Positions 52,554-63,918 of a stretch of DNA of 64,000 nt are shown one piece after another. Under the pieces are notes generated by a model. That model was not told the DNA's origin and ran no database searches. It worked only from the letters and a program-made list of their open reading frames with translations. A program made the position numbers and the translations under genes. Numbering within the stretch: the first letter of the stretch is position 1; every line of letters begins with the position of its first letter. The stretch spans positions 372,001-436,000 of the forward strand of contig JAUYVI010000001.1 of NCBI GenBank assembly GCA_030715195.1, given 5' to 3'. Origin of the DNA: Dongia sedimenti. Its GTDB lineage: Bacteria; Pseudomonadota; Alphaproteobacteria; Dongiales; Dongiaceae.

Positions 52554-52701
52554 CGACATCCCCCTTTGCGCCGTTGCCCGAACGCGACGCACGACTACTC
52601 TTAGGCGAGTTAAATTGAAGTCCGACTCCTGTTGGGAGTCAACCGAGGGGCCCGCACGTTCATGGTGAACGCCGCGGCTGCTTCCGGGGGGATATGGAAT
52701 C

Positions 52702-52732
52702 AAAAAGCCTTCGGTCGCTGTGAACCGAAGGC
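52702..52732 (-). terminator. Rho-independent terminator of the tRNA-Pro transcript
   Basis: On the minus strand GCCTTCGGT and ACCGAAGGC form a perfect 9-bp stem (52732-52724 with 52715-52707) around an 8-base loop. TTTTT (52706-52702) follows. It lies 34 bp past the CCA end of the tRNA. Confidence 0.85.
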
Positions 52733-52766
52733 GCGCCGTGCGGAATTCCAGCAGCGATAAAAAGAA

Positions 52767-52843
52767 TGGTCGGAGTGAGAGGATTCGAACCTCCGGCCCC
52801 TGCGTCCCGAACACAGTGCTCTACCAGGCTGAGCTACACTCCG
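52767..52843 (-). tRNA. tRNA-Pro(CGG)
   Basis: Read on the minus strand, the 77 nt form a full cloverleaf. The acceptor stem CGGAGTG pairs with CACTCCG, the D-arm contains AGCTCAGCCTGGTAGAGC, the anticodon loop contains CGG (in TTCGGGA), the T-arm is GGTTCGAATCC, and CCA is encoded. The layout closely matches bacterial proline tRNAs of the proK type. A -35/-10 promoter lies 41-69 bp upstream and a terminator follows. Confidence 0.95.
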
Positions 52844-52883
52844 ACGCTGGCTCGTACGGGGTCGCCCCCGCGCAGGGACCCGC

Positions 52884-52912
52884 TATATACCGGGCGACCC
52901 TGAAGGGTGCAA
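52884..52912 (-). promoter_or_regulatory. Promoter of tRNA-Pro
   Basis: On the minus strand TTGCAC (52912-52907), a 17-bp spacer and TATATA (52889-52884) form a near-consensus promoter. The expected start point is about 33 nt upstream of the tRNA 5' end. Confidence 0.7.
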
Positions 52913-52996
52913 GCGGCGTCTTAACCCCTTCGGGCGACGCGTAAGTCGCGCGGGCGAGCCTTTGCGAACTGTGCGCCTGACCAAGCGCGCGAAGCG

Positions 52997-53025
52997 TTGA
53001 TTGCATAGAACAAATAGAGTACAAT
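52997..53025 (+). promoter_or_regulatory. Strong candidate sigma-70 promoter with no clear gene
   Basis: TTGATT (52997-53002), a 17-bp spacer and TACAAT (53020-53025) form a good promoter on the + strand. It points into the GC-rich hairpin and tandem repeat. The nearest genes downstream on this strand are more than 1 kb away, so it may drive a small RNA or short peptide. Confidence 0.6.
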
Positions 53026-53038
53026 CCTCTGTTGGGCA

Positions 53039-53073
53039 GGCGGCCGGCGCTACCGCTGGGCGCGCCGGCCGCC
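53039..53073 (+). ncRNA. GC-rich stem-loop, possible small RNA or leader element
   Basis: GGCGGCCGGCGC (53039-53050) pairs perfectly over 12 bp with GCGCCGGCCGCC (53062-53073) around an 11-base loop. It begins about 7 bases after the expected start point of the promoter at 52997-53025. Whether it is a 5' stem of a small RNA is an inference. Confidence 0.4.
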
Positions 53074-53172
53074 AACGTTGACAGGACGTAGACGAAATGA
53101 AGAAACCGGCGCGACGCAGACCGCCAACGTTGACGGGACGTAGACGGAATGAAAAATCCGTCCGACGCAGAC
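53069..53172. repeat. Tandem 52-bp direct repeat
   Basis: The units at 53069-53120 and 53121-53172 share CCGCCAACGTTGAC, GGACGTAGACG, AATGAA and CGACGCAGA. They differ at about six positions plus one 1-base indel near the end. Each unit carries an ATG (53097, 53149), and both could start short basic peptides, but the frames differ and neither has a good Shine-Dalgarno sequence. Confidence 0.75.
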
Positions 53173-53259
53173 AAGCCGGACATCAGCCCAAGAGTTCAAT
53201 GGCTTACGGAATCGGACGCCGCAAAAAAACGCCCCTGGCCGTCTGCGTCGTTAAGATGT

Positions 53260-54282
53260 TCAGTGGCCGCGCTGGATGCAGAAATCGACGACCTCGGTCA
53301 GGGCGCGCTTCTCCGGGCTGTCCTTGAAGATGCCGAGCGCGTCCTTGGCCATGGCGCCGTAATGCGCCGCCCGCGCCACGGTGTCCTTGAGTGCGCCGTG
53401 GCGGGTCATCAGGCCGATCGCCTCCTGGAGGTCTTCCGGCCGCTGCTCCTGGGCTTCCATGACGCGCTGCCAGAAGGTGCGCTCCTCGGCGCCGCCCCTA
53501 AGGAAGGCGAGGATGACGGGGAGGGTGATCTTGCCCTCGCGGAAATCGTCGCCGACCGTCTTGCCCAAGGCCTCCTGCTTCGCCGAGTAGTCGAGCGCGT
53601 CGTCGATCAGCTGGAAGGCGATGCCGAGATTGAGGCCGTAGGAGGAGAGCGCCTCCTGCTCGGTCTTCGGCCGCTCGGCGATGACCGCGCCGACCTCGCA
53701 GGCCGCGGAGAACAAGGCCGCGGTCTTGCCCTTGATCACCTCGAGATAGGCGAGCTCGGTGGTGGCGGTGTCGTTGCTGGTGATGAGCTGCAGCACCTCG
53801 CCCTCGGCGATCACGGCGGAGGCGCCGGACAGGATTTCCAGCACCCGCAGCGAGCCCGGCATCACCATCAATTGGAAGGCGCGGCTGAACAGGAAATCGC
53901 CGACCAGCACCGAGGGCTTGTTGCCCCAGAGCACGTTGGCGGAATCCTGGCCGCGCCGCAGCGCGCTGTCGTCCACGACGTCGTCATGCAGCAGGGTCGC
54001 GGTGTGGATGAACTCGACGCAGGCGGCGAGGGTCTGGTGGTGCTCGCCGCGATAGCCGCACATCCGCGCCGCGGCCAGCGTGAGGATCGGCCGCAGGCGC
54101 TTGCCGCCGGCCGCGATGATATGGCCGGCCAGCTCGGGAATGAGCGCCACCGGCGACTGCATCTGCTTCAGGATGATCTGGTTGACCCGCGCCATGTCGG
54201 CATCGACCAGGGCGGCCAGACGCTCCAGGGCATCCGGCTCTCTACCGGCGCGTTCCGCGTCGAGGTTCACGACTACTGCCAA
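53260..54282 (-). CDS. Polyprenyl diphosphate synthase (octaprenyl/decaprenyl type)
   Basis: Encodes 340 residues of the trans-isoprenyl synthases that build the ubiquinone side chain. The first aspartate-rich motif is LLHDDVVDD, preceded by GGKRLRPILTLAAARM, and the second is QLIDDALDY. The residue pattern before the first motif favours a long-chain product (ispB-like) rather than farnesyl diphosphate. It is divergent from the TrmN6-like methyltransferase with a 122-bp gap. A long open frame on the opposite strand is antisense and rejected. The predicted product length cannot be fixed from sequence alone. Confidence 0.93.
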   Translation of the reverse strand: MAVVVNLDAERAGREPDALERLAALVDADMARVNQIILKQMQSPVALIPELAGHIIAAGGKRLRPILTLAAARMCGYRGEHHQTLAACVEFIHTATLLHDDVVDDSALRRGQDSANVLWGNKPSVLVGDFLFSRAFQLMVMPGSLRVLEILSGASAVIAEGEVLQLITSNDTATTELAYLEVIKGKTAALFSAACEVGAVIAERPKTEQEALSSYGLNLGIAFQLIDDALDYSAKQEALGKTVGDDFREGKITLPVILAFLRGGAEERTFWQRVMEAQEQRPEDLQEAIGLMTRHGALKDTVARAAHYGAMAKDALGIFKDSPEKRALTEVVDFCIQRGH

Positions 54283-54404
54283 AGCGACACCAAATCATGC
54301 GCGAAGTTGTGGTTTCAGGCGGCAGCATAGAAGCATAATGATGAGGGTCAAGCCGCCGACAGGCCAACGTTCCAGGCTTGCTGCGGCGGAAAGACGCGGT
54401 TTGC

Positions 54405-55148
54405 ATGGATAATATTGCGGGGTCCGACCGCCTGCTGGGCGGACGGGTCAAGGTGGCCCAGCCGGCCGACGGCTATCGCGTCGCGGTCGATGCGGTCCTG
54501 CTGGCGGCCGCGGTGGATGCAGCGCCCGGCGCCGCGGTCCTGGATCTCGGCTGCGGCGTCGGCTCGGTCGGCCTCTGCCTCGCCTGGCGCCGCCCCGATC
54601 TCAGTATCACCGGCCTCGACCGCGAGCCGGTCTTCGCCGCCTGCGCCCGCGCCAATGCCGCGACCAATGGTTTCAGCGATCGCCTGCAGATCATCGAAAG
54701 CGATCTGCGCGCTCCGCTGCCGCGAAAATTCGATGCGGTGGTGATGAATCCGCCCTACCTGAAAGCCGGCGCCGCGACGGTCTCCGCGCACCCGCTGAAA
54801 GCCGCGGCCACGGCGGAAAGCGCAGCGAAGCTCGCCGACTGGATCGCCGCCGCGCGCGCTGCGCTGAAGCCCGGCGGCATCTTGACGCTCATCCACCGCG
54901 CCGACCGGCTCGACGATGTGCTGGGTTGCGTCGGACGCGGCTTCGGTGGCATCGCGATTCTGCCGATCCACCCGAAGCGCGACCGCGCCGCGCGGCGCAT
55001 CATCCTGCGCGCGCAGCTCGGCTCCGGCGAACCCATGGCGATCCTGCCGGGCCTCGTGCTGCATGAGGAGGGCGGCGCCTTCACCGCTGCCGCCGACAGC
55101 GTCCTGCGAGACGGTTCCGCGCTGCCGATGCGGGCCGGCCTCGCTTGA
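54405..55148 (+). CDS. SAM-dependent methyltransferase, TrmN6-like (tRNA1Val adenine-37 type)
   Basis: Encodes 247 residues from the ATG at 54405; an in-frame TTG at 54378 is less likely. Motif I for SAM is VLDLGCGVGSVGLCLAW, and the catalytic N6-adenine motif NPPY is present in VVMNPPYLKAG. The N-terminal DRLLGGRVKVAQPADGYRVA fits the TrmN6/YfiC family, which methylates A37 of tRNA(Val). The pairing with a divergent polyprenyl synthase gene is common in Alphaproteobacteria. Other targets, such as rRNA or ribosomal protein, cannot be excluded. Confidence 0.88.
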   Translation: MDNIAGSDRLLGGRVKVAQPADGYRVAVDAVLLAAAVDAAPGAAVLDLGCGVGSVGLCLAWRRPDLSITGLDREPVFAACARANAATNGFSDRLQIIESDLRAPLPRKFDAVVMNPPYLKAGAATVSAHPLKAAATAESAAKLADWIAAARAALKPGGILTLIHRADRLDDVLGCVGRGFGGIAILPIHPKRDRAARRIILRAQLGSGEPMAILPGLVLHEEGGAFTAAADSVLRDGSALPMRAGLA

Positions 55149-55179
55149 CCCCACATGACCCGCCCCGCTAAATGACGAC

Positions 55180-55401
55180 ATGACTTTGACTCTCCCCAAA
55201 ATTCTGATCCTGCTGGCGATCTGCTGGCTGGTCTGGCGCTTCCTCCGCAAGAACAACATCATCGGCGGATCGAAGTCGGAAGGTGCGCCGCGGGCGCCGC
55301 AAAACCGGAAGGCCGAGGGCACCATCGAGGACATGGTTAAGTGCCCGAAATGCGGTGCCTACGTGCCGGTCAAGGGCGGCCACGATTGCCCGGGTGCTTG
55401 A
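55180..55401 (+). CDS. Small membrane protein with C-terminal zinc-ribbon-like motif
   Basis: Encodes 73 residues. An N-terminal helix (LPKILILLAICWLVWRFL) is followed by a basic linker and a CPKCGAYVP-x-HDCPG motif, giving three cysteines and one histidine that could bind zinc. It resembles the short PP0621-like membrane proteins of proteobacteria, whose role is unknown. The ATG at 55180 is the first in frame. It lies between the methyltransferase and glyQ genes on the same strand. Confidence 0.8.
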   Translation: MTLTLPKILILLAICWLVWRFLRKNNIIGGSKSEGAPRAPQNRKAEGTIEDMVKCPKCGAYVPVKGGHDCPGA

Positions 55402-55501
55402 TCCCGGAGGTCCATTGGGTCAGCTTGATTAATCCCCATCCCCCCGATATTTTGCGCCGCACCATAAAGAAGGCGCCCCGGTGGGTGTCCTTGAGGGGAA
55501 A

Positions 55502-56380
55502 ATGCCCGCCAAACCGAACCCTGAGACCTCGTTCCAGGCGCTGATCCTGAAGCTCCAGGCCTATTGGGCCCGGCAGGGCTGCGTGATCCTGCAGCCCTAC
55601 GACATGGAGGTCGGCGCCGGCACCTTCCACTGGGCCACCACGCTCCGTGCGCTCGGCCCGAAGCCCTGGCGCGCCGCTTATGTGCAGCCCTCGCGCCGGC
55701 CGAAGGACGGCCGCTACGGCGAGAACCCGAATCGGCTCCAGCACTACTACCAGTTCCAGGTGATCCTGAAGCCGTCGCCGGCCGACAGCCAGGAGCTCTA
55801 CCTCGGCAGCCTGAAGGAGATCGGCATCGATCCCGCGCGCCACGACATCCGCTTCGTCGAGGATGATTGGGAGAGCCCGACGCTCGGCGCCTGGGGTCTC
55901 GGCTGGGAAGTGTGGTGCGACGGGATGGAAGTCTCGCAGTTCACCTACTTCCAGCAGGTCGGCGGCATCGAATGCGATCCGGTCTCGACCGAGCTCACCT
56001 ACGGGCTCGAGCGGCTGATCATGTACGTGCAGGGCGTCGAGAACGTCTACGACCTCGACTTCAACGGCCACGGCATGTCCTACGGCGACGTCTATCTGCA
56101 GGCCGAGCAGCAATACTCCGCCTACAACTTCGAGGTCGCCAACACCGATCTCCTGTTCCAGCATTTCAAGGATGCCGAGGTCGAATGCGCGAGCCTGCTC
56201 GACCGCAACAAGGCGCTGCCGCTGCCGGCCTATGACCAGGCGCTGAAGGCGAGCCACCTCTTCAACCTGCTCGACGCCCGCGGCGTGATCTCGGTGACCG
56301 AGCGGCAGGCCTATATCGGCCGCGTGCGCGCACTGGCCAAGCGCTGCTGCGAAGCCTTCGTCGCGACGCAGGAAGCCTGA
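55502..56380 (+). CDS. glyQ: Glycine-tRNA ligase alpha subunit
   Basis: Encodes 292 residues, the usual GlyQ length. With GlyS it charges tRNA(Gly) as an alpha2beta2 enzyme. Class II landmarks include [20 protein letters not shown], the [20 protein letters not shown] segment and [14 protein letters not shown] (motif 3). The ATG at 55502 is supported by GAGGGG about 5 bp upstream; an in-frame start at 55481 is not. The glyS gene follows after 2 bp. Codon use is normal throughout, in contrast to glyS. Confidence 0.96.
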   Translation: MPAKPNPETSFQALILKLQAYWARQGCVILQPYDMEVGAGTFHWATTLRALGPKPWRAAYVQPSRRPKDGRYGENPNRLQHYYQFQVILKPSPADSQELYLGSLKEIGIDPARHDIRFVEDDWESPTLGAWGLGWEVWCDGMEVSQFTYFQQVGGIECDPVSTELTYGLERLIMYVQGVENVYDLDFNGHGMSYGDVYLQAEQQYSAYNFEVANTDLLFQHFKDAEVECASLLDRNKALPLPAYDQALKASHLFNLLDARGVISVTERQAYIGRVRALAKRCCEAFVATQEA

Positions 56381-56382
56381 CC

Positions 56383-58626
56383 ATGGCCGAACTCCTGCTC
56401 GAACTGTTCTCGGAAGAGATCCCCGCGCGCATGCAGGCGCGCGCCTCCGACGACCTGAAGCGCCTGGTCACCGAGAAGCTGAAAGCCGCCGGCCTGAGCT
56501 TCACCCGCGCCGATGCCTACGCGACGCCACGTCGCCTCGCGCTGGTGGTGGACGGGTTGCCGACCGCCCAGCCTGATGTGAAGGAAGAGAAGAAGGGTCC
56601 ACGGGTCGGCTCGCCGCAACCGGCGATCGACGGGTTCATGAAGTCCGCCGGGCTCACGTCGCTGGACCAGTGCGAGAAGCGCGACACCGGCAAGGGCGAG
56701 TTCTACTTCGCCGTGATCGAGAAAAAGGGCGGGGCGACGAGAGAGATATTGCCCGAACTTCTAAAGGATTCTGTGCTCGCCTTTACTTGGCCAAAGAGCA
56801 TGGTATGGGCAACCGACTACAAGGATGCAGAAGGCAAGCATTACATTTTCCAAACGGACCTTCGTTGGGTTCGTCCAATTCGACATGTTATGGCTCTGTT
56901 CGATGGAAACCTTCTTGAGGGGAAGATACCTCTTGTTCGGGGATACAAACCCGAGCTGGATACTGAGTCGCCAGCGCAAGTTCGTCAGCTCAGGAGCATG
57001 CTTGAACCAGACCCCTTGCTCCTATTGTTCATTGATAAGACTCTCGGCCATCGCTTCCTCTCGCCTACAGCACTGACTGTATCCAGCTTCGCCGACTACG
57101 AGTCCAAGCTACTCGCAGCGAAGGTCATCCTCGATCCCGCCGAGCGTCGTGCCGAGATCGCGCAGCAGGCCCAGGCCCTCGCCGCGAAGGAAGGCCTCAC
57201 CGTCCGTCCGGACGACGTGCTGCTCGATGAAGTGACCGGCCTGGTCGAATGGCCCGTGGCCTTGATGGGTCGTATCGATGATGCGTTCATGACCTTGCCG
57301 CCCGAGGTCATGACCACGACCATGCGGGTCAATCAGAAATACTTCGCGGTTCTGAGCAAAGACGGAAAGCTGGCGCCGCGCTTCATCGTCGTCGCCAACA
57401 CCGAGGCCGATGACGGCGGCCAGGCGATCATCGCGGGCAACGAGCGGGTTTTGCGCGCGCGCCTCTCGGACGCCCAGTTCTTCTGGGAAAGGGATAAGAA
57501 AGTACGTCTAGAATTGATGACGAGTGGCCTTATCGAAATCAAGTTCTACGATCGTCTCGGGACTTTGCACGACAAGATGATCCGCATGATGGATCTCGCG
57601 ATGTTCCTTTCCGACAAGATTCCTGGATGCGATCGCAAGCCTGCTGAGCAGGCAGCTATGCTCGCCAAAGCCGATCTGGTCTCCGAGATGGTGGGCGAGT
57701 TCCCGGAACTTCAGGGGGTCATGGGACGTTACTACGCGCGTAACGAGGGACTCTCTGAGGCCGTGGCTGACGCGATCGCCGACCATTATAAACCGCTGGG
57801 TCCGAGTGATCTTTGCCCGAATGCGCCGGTTAGCATCGCTGTAGCGCTCGCGGACAAGATCGATACGCTAGTCGGATTCTTTGCCATAAATGAGCGACCG
57901 ACCGGGTCGAAGGACCCTTTCGCGCTTCGTCGCGCGGCCCTCGGCATTATCCGCCTCATCCTCGAAAACAAGCTACGCCTGAGATTAGTTCAGGTCTTCA
58001 GCTTTGCGAGATTGGGGATCAATAGCACAATTCAGCAATCTGGGACCGTTCTTACTCTTGAGAGAAGTTTCCCTGGATATAGCGAACCGGTAGACGATGT
58101 AGTTGTTTCCGTACTTGAGTTCATCGGCGATCGTTTAAGAGTAGCCCTCAAAGAACAGGGGGCTCGCCATGACCTTGTCGCTGCGGTGTTCGGGATTGGT
58201 GAAGACGATCTTACCCGCCTCGTCGCTCGCGTTGATGCGCTCAAAGGTTTCGTGGAGAGTCCTGACGGCGCCAATCTTCTCATTGCCTACAAACGCGCCG
58301 CCAATATGGTGCGCATCGAAGAGAAGAAGGACAACCGCAGCTATCTGGAAACAATCTACGAGGATGATCTTGTTTTGCCTGAAGAGCGAGATCTTTACCG
58401 AGCGCTGACTGCATGCGGTGCTAGCGCAGTGAAAGAGATCCAAGAAGAGAACTTCACTGCTGCAATGTTATATTTGTCAAAGCTGCGGGCCCCGGTCGAT
58501 GCTTTCTTCGACCAGGTGACCGTGAACGACAAGGACCCGAAGCTGCGCGCCAACCGGCTGCGCATGCTGTCGGCGATCAATGCGACCCTGTCCGCGGTGG
58601 CGGACTTTTCGAAGATCGAAGGCTGA
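56383..58626 (+). CDS. glyS: Glycine-tRNA ligase beta subunit, with mosaic codon usage
   Basis: Encodes 747 residues, the full GlyS beta-subunit length, beginning AELLLELFSEEIPARMQ and ending with the anticodon-binding helical domain (VDAFFDQVTVNDKD). It supplies tRNA-binding and HD-like domains to the alpha2beta2 enzyme. The protein sequence looks normal throughout. The DNA does not: about 56740-57114 and 57484-58484 have much lower GC3, with rare AGA, TTA, CTA and ATA codons. In 57961-58080, 19 of 40 codons end in G or C. The flanks and the middle (57115-57483) match the genome. It is probably a recombinant between a native and a foreign allele. Confidence 0.95.
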   Translation: MAELLLELFSEEIPARMQARASDDLKRLVTEKLKAAGLSFTRADAYATPRRLALVVDGLPTAQPDVKEEKKGPRVGSPQPAIDGFMKSAGLTSLDQCEKRDTGKGEFYFAVIEKKGGATREILPELLKDSVLAFTWPKSMVWATDYKDAEGKHYIFQTDLRWVRPIRHVMALFDGNLLEGKIPLVRGYKPELDTESPAQVRQLRSMLEPDPLLLLFIDKTLGHRFLSPTALTVSSFADYESKLLAAKVILDPAERRAEIAQQAQALAAKEGLTVRPDDVLLDEVTGLVEWPVALMGRIDDAFMTLPPEVMTTTMRVNQKYFAVLSKDGKLAPRFIVVANTEADDGGQAIIAGNERVLRARLSDAQFFWERDKKVRLELMTSGLIEIKFYDRLGTLHDKMIRMMDLAMFLSDKIPGCDRKPAEQAAMLAKADLVSEMVGEFPELQGVMGRYYARNEGLSEAVADAIADHYKPLGPSDLCPNAPVSIAVALADKIDTLVGFFAINERPTGSKDPFALRRAALGIIRLILENKLRLRLVQVFSFARLGINSTIQQSGTVLTLERSFPGYSEPVDDVVVSVLEFIGDRLRVALKEQGARHDLVAAVFGIGEDDLTRLVARVDALKGFVESPDGANLLIAYKRAANMVRIEEKKDNRSYLETIYEDDLVLPEERDLYRALTACGASAVKEIQEENFTAAMLYLSKLRAPVDAFFDQVTVNDKDPKLRANRLRMLSAINATLSAVADFSKIEG

Positions 58627-58649
58627 CCAGCCTCAACAGGAGACGGACC

Positions 58650-61376
<2,727 letters not shown>

Positions 61377-61387
61377 GCCCAGGCATC

Positions 61388-62290
61388 GTGCTGACACTCG
61401 GGGAACTCCGGGCCGGTGGCAAGCCGGCTCTCGCTTCTGTGCTCGCGAAGCTCGAATCGTCCCCCGACGATTCCGATCTGACGGCGCTCCTCACTGAAGC
61501 CTATCTGGCGCCCATCGGCCAAGTGATCGGCCTCACCGGCCCGCCGGGTGTCGGCAAATCCACGCTCGCCGGCGCGTTGATCAACGCCTATCGCGCCAAG
61601 GGAAAGAGCGTCGGCGTCATCGCCATCGATCCTTCGTCGCGGCGTACCGGCGGCGCGCTGCTGGGGGATCGCGTGCGCCTGCGCACCGATCCGGACGATC
61701 AGAAGACCTTCATCCGCTCCATGGCGGCGCGGGATCAACTCGGCGGCCTCGCGGAGATCACCTTCGGCGCCATGGTGCTGATGCGTGCGGTCTATGACGT
61801 CGTGCTGGTCGAGACCGTCGGGGTCGGGCAGTCGGAGACGGATATCTCGATGGCGGCGGACACGGTGGTGTTCTGCGTCCAGCCGGGCTCGGGCGACAGC
61901 CTGCAATTCATGAAGGCCGGGATCGTCGAAATCCCCGACATCGTCGTCGTCACCAAGGGCGACATGGGTGCCGCGGCGACGCGCGCCAAGGCCGATGTCA
62001 AAGGCGCGCTCGGCATGGCGGCCGAAGCCAGCCTCGACTGGGGCGTCCCGGTGAAGATCGTCACCGCGACCTCGGGCGAAGGTCTGCCGGGGCTCATGGA
62101 CGAGCTGGCCGAGCATTGGCACTGGCTGGGGCGTGAGAGCCGCTTGGTGGAGCGCCGACGCGTTCAGGCCGAGAGCTGGCTGAAGCAGGCGATCAAGGAA
62201 CGCTACGGCCGCGAGGGGCTGAAGAAGCTCGGCGCGATCTCGTTGGCTCCGGACACGGCGCCGTTCGGCTTGCTGGCAAAGGCCGACTAA
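61388..62290 (+). CDS. meaB: MeaB/ArgK-family P-loop GTPase
   Basis: Encodes 300 residues from a GTG at 61388, 11 bp after the ppdK stop; the Shine-Dalgarno sequence is weak. Walker A is GPPGVGKST with Lys57, switch/metal residues are in IAIDPSSRRTGGALLGDR, and the guanine motif is VVTKGD (in place of NKxD). These GTPases guard methylmalonyl-CoA mutase against inactivation. No mutase gene is in the window. It ends convergently with the oligopeptide ABC genes, overlapping by 4 bp (62287-62290). A longer in-frame reading into ppdK is rejected. Confidence 0.92.
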   Translation: MLTLGELRAGGKPALASVLAKLESSPDDSDLTALLTEAYLAPIGQVIGLTGPPGVGKSTLAGALINAYRAKGKSVGVIAIDPSSRRTGGALLGDRVRLRTDPDDQKTFIRSMAARDQLGGLAEITFGAMVLMRAVYDVVLVETVGVGQSETDISMAADTVVFCVQPGSGDSLQFMKAGIVEIPDIVVVTKGDMGAAATRAKADVKGALGMAAEASLDWGVPVKIVTATSGEGLPGLMDELAEHWHWLGRESRLVERRRVQAESWLKQAIKERYGREGLKKLGAISLAPDTAPFGLLAKAD

Positions 62291-63078
62291 AGATCCGTGA
62301 ACGCCGCGATCGCGGCGCGGTCGAAGCCCTTGCTGGCGGTCAGCAGCTGCCGCGAATAGGGATGCGTGAGCTCGCCCTTGGCCAGCTTTTCCGAATCCGC
62401 GGTCTCGACGATCTCGCCGGTCCGCATGATGGCGAGGCGGTGGCAGAGCTGGGCCACCACCGCGAGATCATGGCTGACCAGGATGTAGGTGAGGTCGAGC
62501 TCGTGGCGGAGCTTGGCCAGCAGGTTCAGCACCTCGGCCTGGATCGAGACGTCGAGCGCCGAAGTGGGCTCGTCGAGCAGCAGCAGCTTGGGCCTGAGGA
62601 TCAGCGCGCGGGCGATGGCGACGCGCTGGCGCTGGCCGCCGGACAGCTGGTGCGGATAGCGGAAGCGGAAGGCGGCGCCGAGCTGGACTTGCTCCAGCGT
62701 GTCCTTCATCCGGTTCTCGATGTCGCCGATCCCATGGATCTGCAGTGGCTCGGCCAGGATGCGATCGACCGTGTGCTTCGGGTGCAGCGAGCCATAGGGA
62801 TCCTGGAACACCATCTGGATCGCGCGCTTCGCGTCCTTGTCGCGATCCGGCGTCAGGGGCTTTCCGGCGACGGTGATCCCGCCGTTCCATTGCCGAATGA
62901 GGCCGGCGAGCACGCGCAGCACCGTCGTCTTGCCGGAACCGGATTCGCCGACCAGGCCGAAGCTCTCGCCGGGCGCGATCGCGAAGCTGACGCCGGCCAG
63001 GGCACGCACCCGATGCCTGCCGGTGTCGAAGGTCACATCGAGATTCTTCACCTCGACCATCGGCATATTGTCGTTCAT
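62287..63078 (-). CDS. Oligopeptide/dipeptide ABC transporter ATPase (OppF/DppF type)
   Basis: Encodes 263 residues. Walker A is [14 protein letters not shown], the signature is [15 protein letters not shown], Walker B is [14 protein letters not shown] and the switch histidine lies in LVSHDLAVV. The [15 protein letters not shown] segment is typical of the DppF group; the short C-terminal tail after the ATPase has no clear extra domain. It overlaps the upstream ATPase gene by 4 bp (ATGA at 63078). It pairs with it to power an inner-membrane permease whose end is at the right edge of the window. Confidence 0.94.
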   Translation of the reverse strand: MNDNMPMVEVKNLDVTFDTGRHRVRALAGVSFAIAPGESFGLVGESGSGKTTVLRVLAGLIRQWNGGITVAGKPLTPDRDKDAKRAIQMVFQDPYGSLHPKHTVDRILAEPLQIHGIGDIENRMKDTLEQVQLGAAFRFRYPHQLSGGQRQRVAIARALILRPKLLLLDEPTSALDVSIQAEVLNLLAKLRHELDLTYILVSHDLAVVAQLCHRLAIMRTGEIVETADSEKLAKGELTHPYSRQLLTASKGFDRAAIAAFTDL

Positions 63079-63911
63079 CGGTCCACCGGCGCCATCCAGC
63101 TCGGATCGCGCTGCAGCGTCGGCAGCACCGCGACCGGATTTTCGAGATTGGGGGTGCAGGCGAGCAGGCCGCGGGTATAGGGATGCTTCGCGTCTTGGAG
63201 GTGCTTGGCGTCGAGCTCCTCCAGGATCTGGCCGGCATACATGACCAGCACGCGGTCGCAGAAGGTGCTGACCAGGTTGAGGTCATGGCTGATGAAGATC
63301 AGGCCCATGTCGCGGGTCTTGACCAGGTCGTCGAGGATGGCGAGCACCTGCAGCCGCACGGTAACGTCGAGGGCAGAGGTCGGCTCGTCGGCGATCAGCA
63401 ACTCGGGCTCGGTCACCAGCATCATCGCGATCATCACCCGCTGGCCCATGCCACCGGACAGCTCGTGCGGAAAGGCACGGAACACGCGCTCCGGGTCGCG
63501 GATCTTGACCGCCTGGAGCATCTCCAGCGCCCGGGTCTTGAGTGCGGCGCGGGAGCCCTTGCGGGCGGCGGCTTCCAGCAGCTGATCGCCGATCCGCATC
63601 ACCGGGTTCAGCGAGTATTTCGGATCCTGCATCACCATGGTGATGCGCCGGCCACGGATCTTGCGCCATTCGGCGTTCGAGAGGCCGAGCAGGCTCTGTC
63701 CGTCGAAGGCGAGCTTTTGCGCACTCACCTGGCCCGGCGTGAGACCGAGGATCGCCCGCGCGGTCTGCGACTTGCCCGAGCCGGATTCGCCGACGATGGC
63801 CAGCTTCTCGCGTCCGAGCGTGAAGGAGACGTCGCGCACCACATGGTTGGTGCCGCTCGCCGAATGGAAGCGGATGTTGAGCTTCTCGACCTCGAGGATC
63901 GGTTGCGTCAT
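63075..63911 (-). CDS. Oligopeptide/dipeptide ABC transporter ATPase (OppD/DppD type)
   Basis: Encodes 278 residues. Walker A is GESGSGKSQTARAI, the signature is LSGGMGQRVMIAMML, Walker B is [15 protein letters not shown] and the switch histidine lies in FISHDLNLV. The C-terminal HPYTRGLLACTPNLENP is the usual oligo_HPY tail. Family members import peptides, opines, nickel or glutathione; no binding protein is in the window to choose. It starts 7 bp downstream of the permease stop and overlaps the OppF-type gene. Confidence 0.94.
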   Translation of the reverse strand: MTQPILEVEKLNIRFHSASGTNHVVRDVSFTLGREKLAIVGESGSGKSQTARAILGLTPGQVSAQKLAFDGQSLLGLSNAEWRKIRGRRITMVMQDPKYSLNPVMRIGDQLLEAAARKGSRAALKTRALEMLQAVKIRDPERVFRAFPHELSGGMGQRVMIAMMLVTEPELLIADEPTSALDVTVRLQVLAILDDLVKTRDMGLIFISHDLNLVSTFCDRVLVMYAGQILEELDAKHLQDAKHPYTRGLLACTPNLENPVAVLPTLQRDPSWMAPVDR

Positions 63912-63918
63912 CGGATCA

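Larger units (their letters stand above)
52844..53259. other. 416-bp intergenic region with divergent promoters and tandem repeat
   Basis: It holds the leftward tRNA-Pro promoter, a rightward promoter (52997-53025), a GC-rich hairpin (53039-53073) and two 52-bp tandem copies (53069-53172). A possible weak terminator for the leftward polyprenyl synthase gene lies at about 53222-53250: a short ACGC/GCGT stem then a T7 run on the minus strand. No gene is convincingly supported. Confidence 0.6.

Noticed and set aside
53069-53172. CRISPR-like repeat
   Set aside because: Only two directly abutting 52-bp units with no spacers and no cas genes nearby.
53149-54330. A 393-codon frame starting in the second 52-bp repeat
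   Set aside because: All but the first ~35 codons are antisense to the polyprenyl synthase gene. Only a much shorter peptide could be real, and no stop supports one.
56383-58626. Whole glyS gene acquired by transfer
   Set aside because: The first ~360 bp, the middle and the last ~140 bp have the native codon pattern, so only internal blocks are foreign-looking.
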